From JBAYGJ01 sp041666685 (lineage in GTDB: Bacteria; Patescibacteriota; Patescibacteriia; UBA10025; JAHIVO01): a DNA stretch of 64,000 bases. A program made the translations under genes and the position numbers. Position 1 is the stretch's first letter. Each line of letters opens with the position of its first letter. The stretch lies in the NCBI GenBank assembly GCA_041666685.1, contig JBAYGJ010000001.1:43333-107332 (forward strand). Direction: 5' to 3'. This document shows positions 35,708-44,491 of the stretch, piece by piece. Below the pieces are notes generated by a model that worked only from the letters and a program-made list of their open reading frames with translations, was not told the DNA's origin and ran no database searches.

Positions 35708-36211
35708 ATGTTTGCCACTACCCACATCCTTACCAGTGTCGTTATCAGCCAGCATATTCAAAGCTCCTGGTGGGCGTTTTTCATATCCCTGGCATCCCAT
35801 TACTTGCTTGACTTGATCCCTCACGGAGATGCACCGCTTGGCCCATGGATGACAGTTGACCAAAAAAAACGGAGGCTAATTTATGTTTTGGGCACGGACG
35901 CGTTCTGTACAATCCTCTATTTATCTATCCTATGGCTGTACGGTGACCTGCCCAACCTATCGATCTTAATCCCGGCAATGGTGGGCAGCGTATTGCCAGA
36001 TTTCATTTGGCTGGTGAGCTATGTATTAAAAAAACGAGATTTCAAAAAAAACATACTGCCTTTGATTGCCTCTGTCCTGGACCGAGTCAATGCTTTCCAT
36101 CACGCCATCCATTCTGTCATTAACCAAAAAATACAAAAACTCTGGCCGGGACTACTGATCCAGCTGATATTTATCGGGGGACTTATCTATCTGACCATCT
36201 CATGGCGATAG
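35708..36211 (+). CDS. Membrane protein, YdjM/DUF457-like putative metal-dependent hydrolase
   Basis: 167 residues with four or five hydrophobic segments. Histidine/aspartate motifs are spaced as in the membrane-bound YdjM/DUF457 group: TTHILTSVV near the start, SHYLLDLIPHGD (~residues 29-40), SVLPDFIWL (~97) and NAFHHAIHSV (~130). These residues could bind a metal at the membrane face. The family has no well-defined substrate. Its last 25 bases overlap the convergent lgt gene on the other strand. Confidence 0.6.
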   Translation: MFATTHILTSVVISQHIQSSWWAFFISLASHYLLDLIPHGDAPLGPWMTVDQKKRRLIYVLGTDAFCTILYLSILWLYGDLPNLSILIPAMVGSVLPDFIWLVSYVLKKRDFKKNILPLIASVLDRVNAFHHAIHSVINQKIQKLWPGLLIQLIFIGGLIYLTISWR

Positions 36212-36975
36212 GTACGCCACATCCCATATACGGCCAGAAAAAAAATAATCACACTCAACCATTGCGTTTCGCTCAGCGCCCCGATCATCGGTTTGTGTAA
36301 ACGGATAAAATCCAAAGTAAAACGGGTAACTGAAAATAACAAAAAATACAATAGGGTCAAGACTCCTGGCCGAAGTTCCGCTTTATAAAAAAACCTCATC
36401 AGTATGCAGAATACCCCCAGCATCAGAAGCGACTCATACAAAAATAGCGGATGGAAGTACGCAAATGACTCATACCCCGGCTCGCGAAACGCCATATCGA
36501 TCGGCATGCCCCAGGCTGAGCCAGTCGGACGGCCATACAGTTCCTGGTTGAAATAATTACCCCAGCGGCCAATAGACTGCATCAACGGCAATGCTATAAC
36601 CAATAAATCCGTCAGCAGCCAAAACGACATTTTTTTCCGGTGGGAATACATCCAGATGGCCAGTAAAGCGCCAAACAGAACACCGTGAATGGCCAGACCG
36701 CCATGCCATATCTTGATGATTTCCGGCAGGTGCCGCACATAATACCCCCACTCGCCGATTATATGCCCCAGTCTACCGCCGACCAATCCAAAACCGAGTA
36801 TAAGAAAAAACAGGTTATACACATGGACCGTATCAACCTGTTTCTTCTTAAAAAAATGTATAGTTAGTAGCAATCCCGCGAAAACCGCGGCAGCCATTAT
36901 TAATCCGTACCAGCGAAATGAAAATGAACCGACGGTTGCAGCAATGGCCTGTGGATGGTACGTATTCCAGAACAT
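36187..36975 (-). CDS. lgt: Prolipoprotein diacylglyceryl transferase
   Basis: 262 residues with seven TM segments. Lgt moves diacylglycerol from phosphatidylglycerol to the lipobox Cys of prelipoproteins. Visible family motifs: RWYGLIMAAAVFAG (first TM), GGRLGHIIGEW with the conserved Arg, IWHGGLAIHGVLFGA with the essential His region, and the signature QSIGRWGNYFNQELYGRPTG. It lies 24 nt downstream of a DsbA-like gene on the same strand. No lspA is in the window. Confidence 0.95.
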   Translation of the reverse strand: MFWNTYHPQAIAATVGSFSFRWYGLIMAAAVFAGLLLTIHFFKKKQVDTVHVYNLFFLILGFGLVGGRLGHIIGEWGYYVRHLPEIIKIWHGGLAIHGVLFGALLAIWMYSHRKKMSFWLLTDLLVIALPLMQSIGRWGNYFNQELYGRPTGSAWGMPIDMAFREPGYESFAYFHPLFLYESLLMLGVFCILMRFFYKAELRPGVLTLLYFLLFSVTRFTLDFIRLHKPMIGALSETQWLSVIIFFLAVYGMWRTYRHEMVR

Positions 36976-36999
36976 TGCAGATATAAATTTTATGAAACG

Positions 37000-37761
37000 T
37001 TATTGTGCCAGTGCGGCATCAATGGCGGACTTGAAACTGGCATATGGCAAGGCGCCGGACACGAGCGTGCCATTGATAAATGTAGCGGGCGTACCATTGA
37101 CCCCATACCCCTGACCCTCTGTCTGGTCACCGTTGACTCGGGATGTCGACGTACCTTTATCAAGGCAATCGTTGAATTTTGTAGTGTTCAAACCGAGATC
37201 CTTGGCATACCCTTTCAGATCGGTAACGGTAAGTGCGGACTGATTTGCAAACAATTTGTCGTGCATTTCCCAGAATTTATCCTGGGCCCCGGCGCATTCT
37301 GCCGCTTCTGCCGATTTTTGGGCGTTCGGATGGATGCTCGTCAAAGGGAAATAGCGGTATATTAATTTTACCTTTCCCTTATAATCAGTCATGATTTGGG
37401 TTAGCGTCGTGTTTAACGTTTCGCAGTACGGACATTCAAAATCAGAGTATTCCACGAGCGTCACTGTTGCATTAGTATCACCTTTAACGTGATCGGTCGC
37501 CTTGACCTGAATGTCAACTTTTGTCGGAGCAGTGTTTGTGTTAGCGGCCGCAACCGTATTGGTATTTGCCTGGGCAGCCGTATTGGTATTAGTACCCTCT
37601 TCCCCATTAATTTTTGTACGGAGAAGCGAATACGTCATGATAAATGCGACCAAAGCGGTCACGGTGATGCCGGCCAAGATACCGGTAATAAATGCCATCC
37701 GCGGCGGCGTCTTGAAAATTACCGACTGCGGTTTTTCGTCAAAACTTTTCATGTCAGACAT
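37000..37761 (-). CDS. DsbA/BdbD-like thiol-disulfide oxidoreductase, membrane-anchored (1)
   Basis: 253 residues. One TM helix (~23-46, MAFITGILAGITVTALVAFI) is followed by an N/T/A-rich linker (NTNTAAQANTNTVAAANTNT) and a thioredoxin_4/DsbA-like domain. The active site is CPYC in YSDFECPYCETLN. Other family marks are YRYFPLTSIHPNAQKSAEAA, KFWEMHDKLF and VNGTPATFINGT with the cis-Pro. It would oxidise cysteines of exported proteins outside the membrane. The Cys-rich giant surface protein is an obvious candidate substrate, by inference only. It has its own promoter and precedes lgt. Confidence 0.92.
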   Translation of the reverse strand: MSDMKSFDEKPQSVIFKTPPRMAFITGILAGITVTALVAFIMTYSLLRTKINGEEGTNTNTAAQANTNTVAAANTNTAPTKVDIQVKATDHVKGDTNATVTLVEYSDFECPYCETLNTTLTQIMTDYKGKVKLIYRYFPLTSIHPNAQKSAEAAECAGAQDKFWEMHDKLFANQSALTVTDLKGYAKDLGLNTTKFNDCLDKGTSTSRVNGDQTEGQGYGVNGTPATFINGTLVSGALPYASFKSAIDAALAQ

Positions 37762-37818
37762 ATACGTACGTTTATTAATAATTATTTTTGTGATTAAAAG
37801 TACCGACCCATTGATTTT

Positions 37819-37846
37819 ATTGTACCATACCCCCCTGACGAGTCAA
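37819..37846 (-). promoter_or_regulatory. Promoter of the dsbA-like(1)-lgt operon
   Basis: Minus strand TTGACT (complement 37841-37846), 16-bp spacer, TACAAT (complement 37819-37824), in the 96-nt gap between the two DsbA-like genes. Confidence 0.65.
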
Positions 37847-37857
37847 TAATTGCGGCC

Positions 37858-38580
37858 TTATTGTCCATATGCAGCCAACAGCCGATCAATAGCACTCTGC
37901 ATTTCAGAAAATGTTATGACGCCCGGGAAAATCCGCCCATTTATGAAGAATGTCGGCGTTCCCGAAACCCCAGCATTCAGCCCGTCTTCAAAATCCTTCT
38001 GTACTTTTATGGTGTACGCCCCTTGATCGAGGCATGTGTTAAACTTCTCGGTATCAAGATTGATCTCTTTCGCATAATTCTTCAGGGCTAATACGGACAG
38101 ATCTGACTGATTGATGAACATCTTGTCATGCATGGCCCAAAATTTATCCTGAGCCTGTGCACACAAGCCCGCCTCGGCCGCTTTCTGCGCATTCGGATGG
38201 CTTTCGGTAATCGGAAAATTCCGGTATTCAAATTTTATGCTATTGCCGTAATAATTGATCAGCTCCCGGACAACCGTGAATGCCTCCTTGCAATAGGAAC
38301 ACTGGAAATCAGAAAATTCAACAATCACCACCGAAGCTGTTAGACTGCCCGTATAGGGGGCGTCAGCCAAATCCACATTCACATTTGTCGATACAGTACT
38401 ATTGCTATTGTTATTACTGTTGATATCCTCAATGCTCTGCCTGACCAGGGTATAAAAATATATTCCACCGACCAATAGTACTCCTATCACGACTGCCGCA
38501 GTGATGAATAAGGCCCTCCACCGACGGGCTTTCCGGGCGGCCGCATAGAACTGATCATTACTGGTGTCAGTCTGTTCCAT
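37858..38580 (-). CDS. DsbA/BdbD-like thiol-disulfide oxidoreductase, membrane-anchored (2)
   Basis: 240 residues. A cytoplasmic tail, one TM (~24-47, ALFITAAVVIGVLLVGGIYF), an N/S-rich linker, then a DsbA-like thioredoxin domain with active site CSYC in FSDFQCSYCKEAF. EYRNFPITESHPNAQKAAEA, KFWAMHDKMF and VSGTPTFFING (cis-Pro) follow. It is a paralogue of the preceding protein, with a different dipeptide between the active cysteines (SY against PY), which usually changes redox potential. It is the last gene of the run that begins at fur, 28 nt after the ferredoxin gene. Confidence 0.92.
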   Translation of the reverse strand: MEQTDTSNDQFYAAARKARRWRALFITAAVVIGVLLVGGIYFYTLVRQSIEDINSNNNSNSTVSTNVNVDLADAPYTGSLTASVVIVEFSDFQCSYCKEAFTVVRELINYYGNSIKFEYRNFPITESHPNAQKAAEAGLCAQAQDKFWAMHDKMFINQSDLSVLALKNYAKEINLDTEKFNTCLDQGAYTIKVQKDFEDGLNAGVSGTPTFFINGRIFPGVITFSEMQSAIDRLLAAYGQ

Positions 38581-38608
38581 AAGAAGAAATTACTGCGCGA
38601 TCAGCGCT

Positions 38609-38821
38609 TCACTCCGGAAAAATTCTCCGGCCGTTATCCTCGTATAATTCTATTGCCAGAACCGGGCATGATTTTGCGGCGTCCAGTATTGTCTGGTCAT
38701 CAGCGCCGTTTTCGTTTTTCATTTTGACTTTACCTTCCTGGTCAAGCTCAAACACCTCGGGTGCTATAGCCACACATGTGCCGGCGCTGATACATTTATC
38801 CCGATCAAGATGAATTTTCAT
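38609..38821 (-). CDS. Small ferredoxin, [3Fe-4S]-type ligand pattern
   Basis: 70 residues. One cluster-binding site: CISAGTCVAIAPEVFELD near the N-terminus and CPVLAIELYED near the end. The second ligand position of the usual C-x-x-C-x-x-C is Ala, giving C-x-x-A-x-x-C..C-P, the pattern of single-cluster [3Fe-4S] ferredoxins or labile [4Fe-4S] ones. It is an electron carrier in the cytoplasm; the partner is unknown. It sits 8 nt after ferritin. Ferritin iron release needs a reductant, so a link to ferritin is possible but inferred. Confidence 0.88.
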   Translation of the reverse strand: MKIHLDRDKCISAGTCVAIAPEVFELDQEGKVKMKNENGADDQTILDAAKSCPVLAIELYEDNGRRIFPE

Positions 38822-38829
38822 ATAAGTCT

Positions 38830-39327
38830 CTATTCTTTTTTGCCGCGCTTGCCTACTTGGTGATCCAACATGAGGATGCCGCTGCTCTTGTCACCGATCA
38901 TCTTTAACTTCTCGGTAATTTCGAGCGTACTCGCTTCCTCCTCGACCTGCTCATCAATAAACCATTTAAGGAAACTCTGTGACGGATAATCCTTCTCCTT
39001 CAGTGCCAAATCATAGAGGCTGTCGATGAGTTTGGTAATTTTCTGTTCATGCTGGTAAGCCAGGCTGAACGCCTGGTGCGGTGGCGGCAGTTTAGTCGGA
39101 GGCTTTGGTAATGCGGATAATTCCGCGGTACCGCCCCTTTCAATGATGAAATTAAAAAATTTGATGGCGTGGGCCAATTCCTCTTCATACTGCAACCGCA
39201 GCCACGACCCAAACCCTTTGAAGTTCATCGATTCATAATACCCGGCCAGTGCCAAATACAGCATGGCCGAATATTGCTCCTCGGCAATTTGCTTATTGAA
39301 AGCTGCTTCCACTTTTTTGTTTATCAT
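38830..39327 (-). CDS. Non-haem ferritin
   Basis: 165 residues, four-helix-bundle ferritin of the bacterial FtnA type. Ferroxidase ligands visible: E17 in AEEQYSAMLYL, E50 and H53 in QYEEELAHAIKF, E94 near YQHEQKI, and DEQVEEEASTLEI in helix D. It oxidises Fe(II) and stores it as a ferric mineral in the cytoplasm. There is no haem-binding Met of bacterioferritin at the expected place. It lies in the fur-led operon, 50 nt downstream of superoxide dismutase. That gap has AT-rich TATAGT-like sequence, but no convincing separate promoter. Confidence 0.94.
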   Translation of the reverse strand: MINKKVEAAFNKQIAEEQYSAMLYLALAGYYESMNFKGFGSWLRLQYEEELAHAIKFFNFIIERGGTAELSALPKPPTKLPPPHQAFSLAYQHEQKITKLIDSLYDLALKEKDYPSQSFLKWFIDEQVEEEASTLEITEKLKMIGDKSSGILMLDHQVGKRGKKE

Positions 39328-39377
39328 AAACGTTGTTTGTTATTGCTTAGTCTTATACACTATACTACATTTTTACT

Positions 39378-39989
39378 CTATTTGGTAGCCATGTAGCTCG
39401 CTTCTACAGCCACCCAATTAACAGCCTGCCAGAAGGCTTTGATGTAATCAGCCCTGACATTTCGATATTTCAAATAATAGGCATGCTCCCAGACATCCAG
39501 CCCTAGCACAGGCGTATGGCCGATCGATAAGGGCGAATCCTGATTAACGGTTTTTTCAACCACTAATTTCTGGCCATTCAGGGACAGCCAGGCCCATCCC
39601 GAACCGAACAGGTTGAGGGCAGCCTCGCTCATCAGTTCTTTAAGCTTTTCAAAACTACCGAAGTCTCTCATTATCGCAGCCAATAATTCACCGGTCGGTT
39701 CTCCGCCAGCCTTCGGGCCCAGTGCCATCCAGTACAGATTATGGTTATAATGGCCACCGCCGGCATTCCTGACGGCCAGACGGATATCCTCTGGGATGGC
39801 ATCCAAATCACTTAGCAATTTTTCGACCGGCGTTTCGAACAATCCCGGATGCTTCTCGATTGCCATATTCAGTTTCTGGGTATAGGTCTCGTGGTGTTTG
39901 TCATGATGCAGGACCACAGTCTCTTTGTCGAGATAGGGTTCCAGCGCATCATAGGCATAGGGTAATTGAGGGGTGATAAACTTATTCAT
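39378..39989 (-). CDS. Superoxide dismutase, Mn/Fe family
   Basis: 203 residues. Metal ligands: H27 in VVLHHDKHHETY, H81-like in GGGHYNHNLYWMAL, and D and H in LGLDVWEHAYYLKY. The GGHxNH motif, GPKAGGEPTGEL and NLFGSGWAWL favour the Mn-type or cambialistic branch, though metal choice cannot be fixed from sequence. It converts superoxide to peroxide and oxygen. There is no catalase or peroxidase in the window. It is 11 nt after sufU, tying superoxide defence to Fe-S assembly. Confidence 0.95.
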   Translation of the reverse strand: MNKFITPQLPYAYDALEPYLDKETVVLHHDKHHETYTQKLNMAIEKHPGLFETPVEKLLSDLDAIPEDIRLAVRNAGGGHYNHNLYWMALGPKAGGEPTGELLAAIMRDFGSFEKLKELMSEAALNLFGSGWAWLSLNGQKLVVEKTVNQDSPLSIGHTPVLGLDVWEHAYYLKYRNVRADYIKAFWQAVNWVAVEASYMATK

Positions 39990-40000
39990 AGATATTCCTG

Positions 40001-40390
40001 TTAATTATTTTTCTTAGGCTCTGCATGGGCGGCCTGCCGCAGCGTCTCCAGAGCTAGTAAGGCGCATTTCCTCCTGGCCGGCGTGATCGGCACGCCCATG
40101 TCTTTTATAAAATCGTCGTCTGAATACTTCTTGAGGTCTTGAAAGCTCTTGCCCGTCGTCTTTTCCGTCAATATCGACGCGGCTGCCCTGGCGATACTGC
40201 AGCCGGCACCGTCAAACTTCACTTCCTGCAATTTCTTCTTTGCCTTGTCCGTCCGGTAGCTAATACTAATACGATCGCCGCATAGCGGATTATTTCGTTC
40301 GGCCACGCCATCGGGCTGCTTCAAAGTGCCGAAATTCTTCGGTTTCCGTGAATGATCAATGATAATCTGCCTGTACATGTCAAAGCTCAT
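40001..40390 (-). CDS. sufU: Fe-S cluster scaffold/sulfur-transfer protein SufU
   Basis: 129 residues, IscU/NifU-N fold of the SufU type. Three conserved cysteines: NPLCGDRI, DGAGCSIARAAAS and RRKCALLAL; the Asp of CGD and the insertion before the third Cys fit SufU. In Gram-positive SUF systems SufU takes the persulfide from SufS with the help of zinc. It overlaps sufS by 4 nt (ATGA), so the two are translationally coupled. The K-rich C-terminus is short. Confidence 0.94.
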   Translation of the reverse strand: MSFDMYRQIIIDHSRKPKNFGTLKQPDGVAERNNPLCGDRISISYRTDKAKKKLQEVKFDGAGCSIARAAASILTEKTTGKSFQDLKKYSDDDFIKDMGVPITPARRKCALLALETLRQAAHAEPKKNN

Positions 40391-41634
40391 ATGTTGAATA
40401 GTTCCTTAGCTTTTTTTAAAGCATTAGCCAGCGATTGGACATCAGCCTCAGTATTATACAGATAAAAACTGGCCCGCGTGGTCGACTCTACGCCAAGTAT
40501 TTCGTGCAAAGGCTGGGCGCAATGATGTCCGGCCCTGACTGCCACCCCCTGCTCATCCAAAATTGAAGCCAAGTCATGCGGATGGATATCTTTCATACTG
40601 AAGGAGACAGCGCCGCCCCGATCTTTGACTTCGCGCGGGCCATAGATCGTCAGACCCGGGATCGCCGTTAATTCTTTGATGGCGAGGGCAGTCAGCTCCT
40701 GCTCATGCGAAAATACCCGCTCCATCCCGACCGCCTGCAGGTAATCGATCGCCGCGCCAAAACCGATCGTACCGGCGATATTTGGAGTCCCTGCTTCGAA
40801 TTTCCAAGGCAAATCATTCCATCGAGCCTCATGCAACGTCACGTGCGAAATCATGTCACCGCCGGTGAGGAAAGGTGGCATATGTTCGAGTAGCTCGTGT
40901 TTACCGTACAACACGCCCACGCCGGTTGGCCCGAGCATCTTATGGGACGAAAAAACATAAAAATCTGCATCAATTTTTTTCATGTCCACCTGAAAATGAG
41001 GCGCACTCTGCGCTCCATCCACGAGCACGACAGCTTGCGGTGCTTTTTTTCTGATCTGCCTGACCATTTCCCGCGCTGGGTTAATAGTCCCTAGCACATT
41101 AGACATATGCGTGAAAGCCACCAATTTTGTCTGTTTGGCCAGCAGGGTATCCAAATGTGAAATATCCAAACGCCCATTAGGGGCCACAGGGATAAACGCC
41201 AGCTGAGCGCCTTTTTCTTTAGCCAGTACCTGCCACGGCACCAGATTCGCATGATGCTCCATTTCCGTGAGGACGATACGATCCCCCCGCTTGATATTCT
41301 GCCGGCCCCAGGTGAAAGCCACGAGATTTATGCTTTCGGTGGCATTCCGAGTAAATATTATTTCTGTCGCTGATGAAGCATTGATAAACTGCGCCACCTT
41401 CTGGCGGACCAGTTCGTACGCTTCGGATGCTTTTTCGGAAAGCGTATAAATGCCCCGATGGACATTGGCATAGTATGTCTCATAAAAATCTTTCACTGCG
41501 TCAATCACAGCCCTGGGTTTTTGGGTACTGGCCGTGGAATCCAGATACACCAGCGGCTGGCCGTTGATTTTTTGGGAAAAAATCGGAAAATCAGCTTTTA
41601 CTTTCTGCCATGATTTTTTTATAAATGGCGTCAT
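40387..41634 (-). CDS. sufS: Cysteine desulfurase SufS
   Basis: 415 residues. PLP enzyme, group II (SufS/CsdA). The N-terminus VYLDSTASTQKPRAVIDAV is family-typical. The PLP pocket has RIVLTEMEHHANLVPWQ and VLVDGAQSAPHFQVD, the Schiff-base Lys is in VFSSHKMLGPTGVG (~residue 229), and the nucleophilic Cys is in RAGHHCAQPLHEIL (~371). It takes sulfur from cysteine for cluster assembly. Starts 4 nt inside the sufD 3' end. Confidence 0.96.
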   Translation of the reverse strand: MTPFIKKSWQKVKADFPIFSQKINGQPLVYLDSTASTQKPRAVIDAVKDFYETYYANVHRGIYTLSEKASEAYELVRQKVAQFINASSATEIIFTRNATESINLVAFTWGRQNIKRGDRIVLTEMEHHANLVPWQVLAKEKGAQLAFIPVAPNGRLDISHLDTLLAKQTKLVAFTHMSNVLGTINPAREMVRQIRKKAPQAVVLVDGAQSAPHFQVDMKKIDADFYVFSSHKMLGPTGVGVLYGKHELLEHMPPFLTGGDMISHVTLHEARWNDLPWKFEAGTPNIAGTIGFGAAIDYLQAVGMERVFSHEQELTALAIKELTAIPGLTIYGPREVKDRGGAVSFSMKDIHPHDLASILDEQGVAVRAGHHCAQPLHEILGVESTTRASFYLYNTEADVQSLANALKKAKELFNI

Positions 41635-42353
41635 AGGCTATGTGGAAATAATTTTTCTGCAGGCTTGGGCAGTCGGGCCAATATGGGATGGAAAAACCCC
41701 TGGATCATATGCTGAATCGCCTGGCGATGGGGTAATCCCCGACTCTTCAGATAAAATAGCTGGTCGGTATTTACCCGGCTGGTCGTGGAGCCGTGAGTCG
41801 CACGTACGTCATCAGCCAATATTTCAAGGGTTGGGATCGAGGTTGCCATCCCGCGGTCAAGCAAGAGGACATTGTCGGCAAAATACGAATTTGTCTGATT
41901 TGCACCTGGATAAATTTTCAACAGGCCATTAAACTGGCCGTATGCCGAATCCTCATACACGCCTTTAATAAGTATATCACCTTTCGTATTTTTTGCCTGA
42001 TGACGCATGGCCACGTCCAGTGCGTGCCGGTCTGTTCCGAAACCATGGAAAAGCCCCGATACGTACGCTTCCGATGCGATACCGGCGAGTTCGATGGACG
42101 CCTTCACCGAAACATTGTGCGAGCGCGATACCGCCACAGCGAGATGCAACCGGGCATTTTTTTTGAGGGTGCACTCTACTGACGGACTAACTGTCCGCTT
42201 GAGACCATTACCCAGCCAAACGAGATTCAGCTGGCGGCCCGGCTCAATAATAATTTTAAAATCCAATACCGGATGCTTCCGCATATCAATTTCCAGCGTC
42301 ATGTCCCGTTTTATATGTAGGCGTTTGGTTCGTACCATAGTATTAACCGACAC
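41631..42353 (-). CDS. sufD: SufD-like component of the SufBCD complex
   Basis: 240 residues, short compared with the 400-residue E. coli SufD but common in compact genomes. The SufBD beta-helix core is visible: LHLAVAVSRSHNVSVKASIE, DILIKGVYEDSAYGQFNGLL, NSYFADNVLLLDRGMATSIP, ADDVRATHGSTTSRVNTDQL (the conserved H-G in R-A-T-H-G) and LKSRGLPHRQAIQHMIQGFF. Start: GTG at 42353 overlaps sufB by 11 nt; ATG at 42338 (MVRTKRLHIKRD) is the alternative, and neither has an ideal Shine-Dalgarno. Confidence 0.9.
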   Translation of the reverse strand: MSVNTMVRTKRLHIKRDMTLEIDMRKHPVLDFKIIIEPGRQLNLVWLGNGLKRTVSPSVECTLKKNARLHLAVAVSRSHNVSVKASIELAGIASEAYVSGLFHGFGTDRHALDVAMRHQAKNTKGDILIKGVYEDSAYGQFNGLLKIYPGANQTNSYFADNVLLLDRGMATSIPTLEILADDVRATHGSTTSRVNTDQLFYLKSRGLPHRQAIQHMIQGFFHPILARLPKPAEKLFPHSL

Positions 42354-43734
42354 TCCCTTCCATTTCCAGCTGAATAAGACGGTTTAGTTCCACCGCGTAT
42401 TCCAGCGGCAATTCTTTGGCGATCGGCTCAATAAACCCAGAGACAATCAGATTCATAGCCTCAGGCTCGCTCAACCCTCGGCTGCGCAGATAAAACATCT
42501 GCTCCTCGCCAATTTTTCCGACCGACGCCTCATGCCCGATCTGGACGTCGCTTTCCTTGATATCCATAGTCGGGTAAGTATCTGAACGCGAGCGCTCATC
42601 CAGCAGCAAGGCATCGCAAACAACATTGGATTTCACTCCAGTCATGCCGCGCGGTACCCGAACCAGCCCACGGTACGAAGTCCGGCCAGTTTCCTTGGCA
42701 ATGGATTTGGAAATGATGCGCGACGTAGTCTCAGGAGCCCCATGAATTGCCTTGCCGCCCGCATCCTGATGCTGCCCGGCTCCAGCTAAAGCGATGGAAA
42801 GCACTTCGCCGTGGGCTTTACGGCCGAGCAAATAGACCGACGGGTACTTCATGGTCAATTTACTGCCCAAATTTCCGTCCACCCATTCCATAACGCCCTC
42901 TTCATAGACAAAACTTCTTTTCGTAACCAGGTTGTACACATTCTTTGACCAGTTCTGGACAGTCGTGTATCGGACACGGGCGCCAGGTTTCACGATGATT
43001 TCAACAACCGCAGAATGCAATGAGTCGGTCGTATAAACCGGCGCTGTACATCCTTCCACATAGTGCACAAAACTACCGGGTTCGGCGATGATGAGCGTCC
43101 GCTCAAACTGTCCGGCATTGCGCGCGTTGATGCGGAAATATGCCTGCAGAGGAAATTCCACTTTCACACCAGCTGGCACATAGACAAAACTCCCGCCGCT
43201 CCAAACCCCAGTATTCAACGCGGCAAATTTATTATCGCCGGCCGGTATGACACGGCCAAAATATTTTTTTATAATCTCGGGGTATTTCTTCAGGGCTGTG
43301 TCCATATCCTCAAAAATGACGCCGCTTTTCCCCATCCGGTCCTTCAGGTTGTGGTACACTGCCTCTGATTCATATTGAGCCATGACTCCGGACAAGTATT
43401 TTTGTTCTGCTTGGGGGATTCCTAACCGCCGATACGTGGTCCGGATAGCTGGCGGCACGTCGCCCCAACTCTGGAAAACTTTTTCCACCGGCTTCATATA
43501 ATAATAAATGTCGTCAAACTTTATTGTTGACAGGTCTCCGCCCCAGGCGGGGTTTTTCTTCTTTAAAAAAGTTTGATACGCCCTCAGCCGGACATCGAGC
43601 ATCCACGACGGTTCGCCTTTCATGTGGGAAATCTCCCGGACGACCTGTTCTGACAATCCCTTCTTCGCCTTAAAAACGTATGACATCGGGTCAGGCCTGG
43701 TAAGCATCTCCTGTTTGGATGCGGTCGTGGGCAT
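42343..43734 (-). CDS. sufB: Fe-S cluster assembly protein SufB
   Basis: 463 residues, full length. Core scaffold subunit of SufBC2D. Family sequence is continuous: GLSEQVVREISHMKGEPSWM, SVGKIGEEQMFYLRSRGLSE near the end, GCTAPVYTTDSLHSAVVEII (with a candidate cluster Cys), RTSYRGLVRVPRGMTGVKSN and SDTYPTMDIKESDVQIGHEA with the Asp/Glu/His residues of the SufB-SufD interface. Located 4 nt after sufC. Confidence 0.96.
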   Translation of the reverse strand: MPTTASKQEMLTRPDPMSYVFKAKKGLSEQVVREISHMKGEPSWMLDVRLRAYQTFLKKKNPAWGGDLSTIKFDDIYYYMKPVEKVFQSWGDVPPAIRTTYRRLGIPQAEQKYLSGVMAQYESEAVYHNLKDRMGKSGVIFEDMDTALKKYPEIIKKYFGRVIPAGDNKFAALNTGVWSGGSFVYVPAGVKVEFPLQAYFRINARNAGQFERTLIIAEPGSFVHYVEGCTAPVYTTDSLHSAVVEIIVKPGARVRYTTVQNWSKNVYNLVTKRSFVYEEGVMEWVDGNLGSKLTMKYPSVYLLGRKAHGEVLSIALAGAGQHQDAGGKAIHGAPETTSRIISKSIAKETGRTSYRGLVRVPRGMTGVKSNVVCDALLLDERSRSDTYPTMDIKESDVQIGHEASVGKIGEEQMFYLRSRGLSEPEAMNLIVSGFIEPIAKELPLEYAVELNRLIQLEMEGSVG

Positions 43735-43738
43735 ATCC

Positions 43739-44482
43739 CTATTCTTTCTTTTTCAGCCAGTCATATCCGCGTTTTTCCACCTGCTGTGCGAGCTCTCGTC
43801 CGCCAGACTTCACGATCCGGCCATCGATCATCACATGCACGCGGTCTGGTCTAATAAATTTCAAGATGCGGATATAATGCGTAATCACAATGAACGTCCG
43901 ACTCTCCCCGCGCAAACGATTCACTCCTGAGGCAACGGTCTTTAAAGCATCAATGTCCAATCCAGAATCGGTTTCATCCAAAATCGCTAACTTTGGTTGT
44001 AGTAACGCCAACTGCAATATCTCCAGTTTTTTCTTTTCACCGCCCGAAAATCCGTCATTCAAGCCACGTTCCGCGAGGTCGTGCCGTAATTTCAGTGAGT
44101 TGGCTGCTACAATAAATCGTTCATGGAACTCCAGCACGGATAGTTGTTTTGTATGGTAGATGGCATTATATGCGGTGCGCAAGAAATGTTCAATCGAAAG
44201 CCCGGCCACTTCGCTCGGGTACTGGAATGACAAAAAAATCCCCAACCGCGCTCGTTCGTCAGGATCAAGCGAGTTGATGAGTTTTCCCGAAAATCTAATG
44301 CTGCCTCTAGTGATAGTAAAACCCGGATGGCCCATAATCACGGAGGCGAGTGTTGACTTGCCTGAGCCGTTTGGCCCCATTACGGCATGGATTTCCCCAG
44401 TGCCCACGGACAAATTTATTCCTTTGAGTATATGTTTTTTACCGGCAGCTGCCTCTAAATTTTTAACTTCAAAATATTTCAT
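43739..44482 (-). CDS. sufC: Fe-S assembly ATPase SufC
   Basis: 247 residues. ABC-type ATPase without membrane domain: Walker A MGPNGSGKSTLASVIMG, Q-loop LSFQYPSEVAGLS, signature FSGGEKKKLEILQ, Walker B AILDETDSGLDIDAL (the usual SufC D-E-x-D-S-G-L-D), H-loop FIVITHYIRIL. It drives conformational change of SufB and SufD during cluster assembly. First suf gene after the zinc-ribbon gene, 9 nt downstream of it. Confidence 0.96.
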   Translation of the reverse strand: MKYFEVKNLEAAAGKKHILKGINLSVGTGEIHAVMGPNGSGKSTLASVIMGHPGFTITRGSIRFSGKLINSLDPDERARLGIFLSFQYPSEVAGLSIEHFLRTAYNAIYHTKQLSVLEFHERFIVAANSLKLRHDLAERGLNDGFSGGEKKKLEILQLALLQPKLAILDETDSGLDIDALKTVASGVNRLRGESRTFIVITHYIRILKFIRPDRVHVMIDGRIVKSGGRELAQQVEKRGYDWLKKKE

Positions 44483-44491
44483 ACTAAAATA

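Noticed and set aside
40381..40393. UGA recoding as Gly (as in some CPR lineages)
   Set aside because: sufS ends in TGA overlapping the sufU start and the 47-codon gene also ends in TGA; long ORFs contain no internal TGA.
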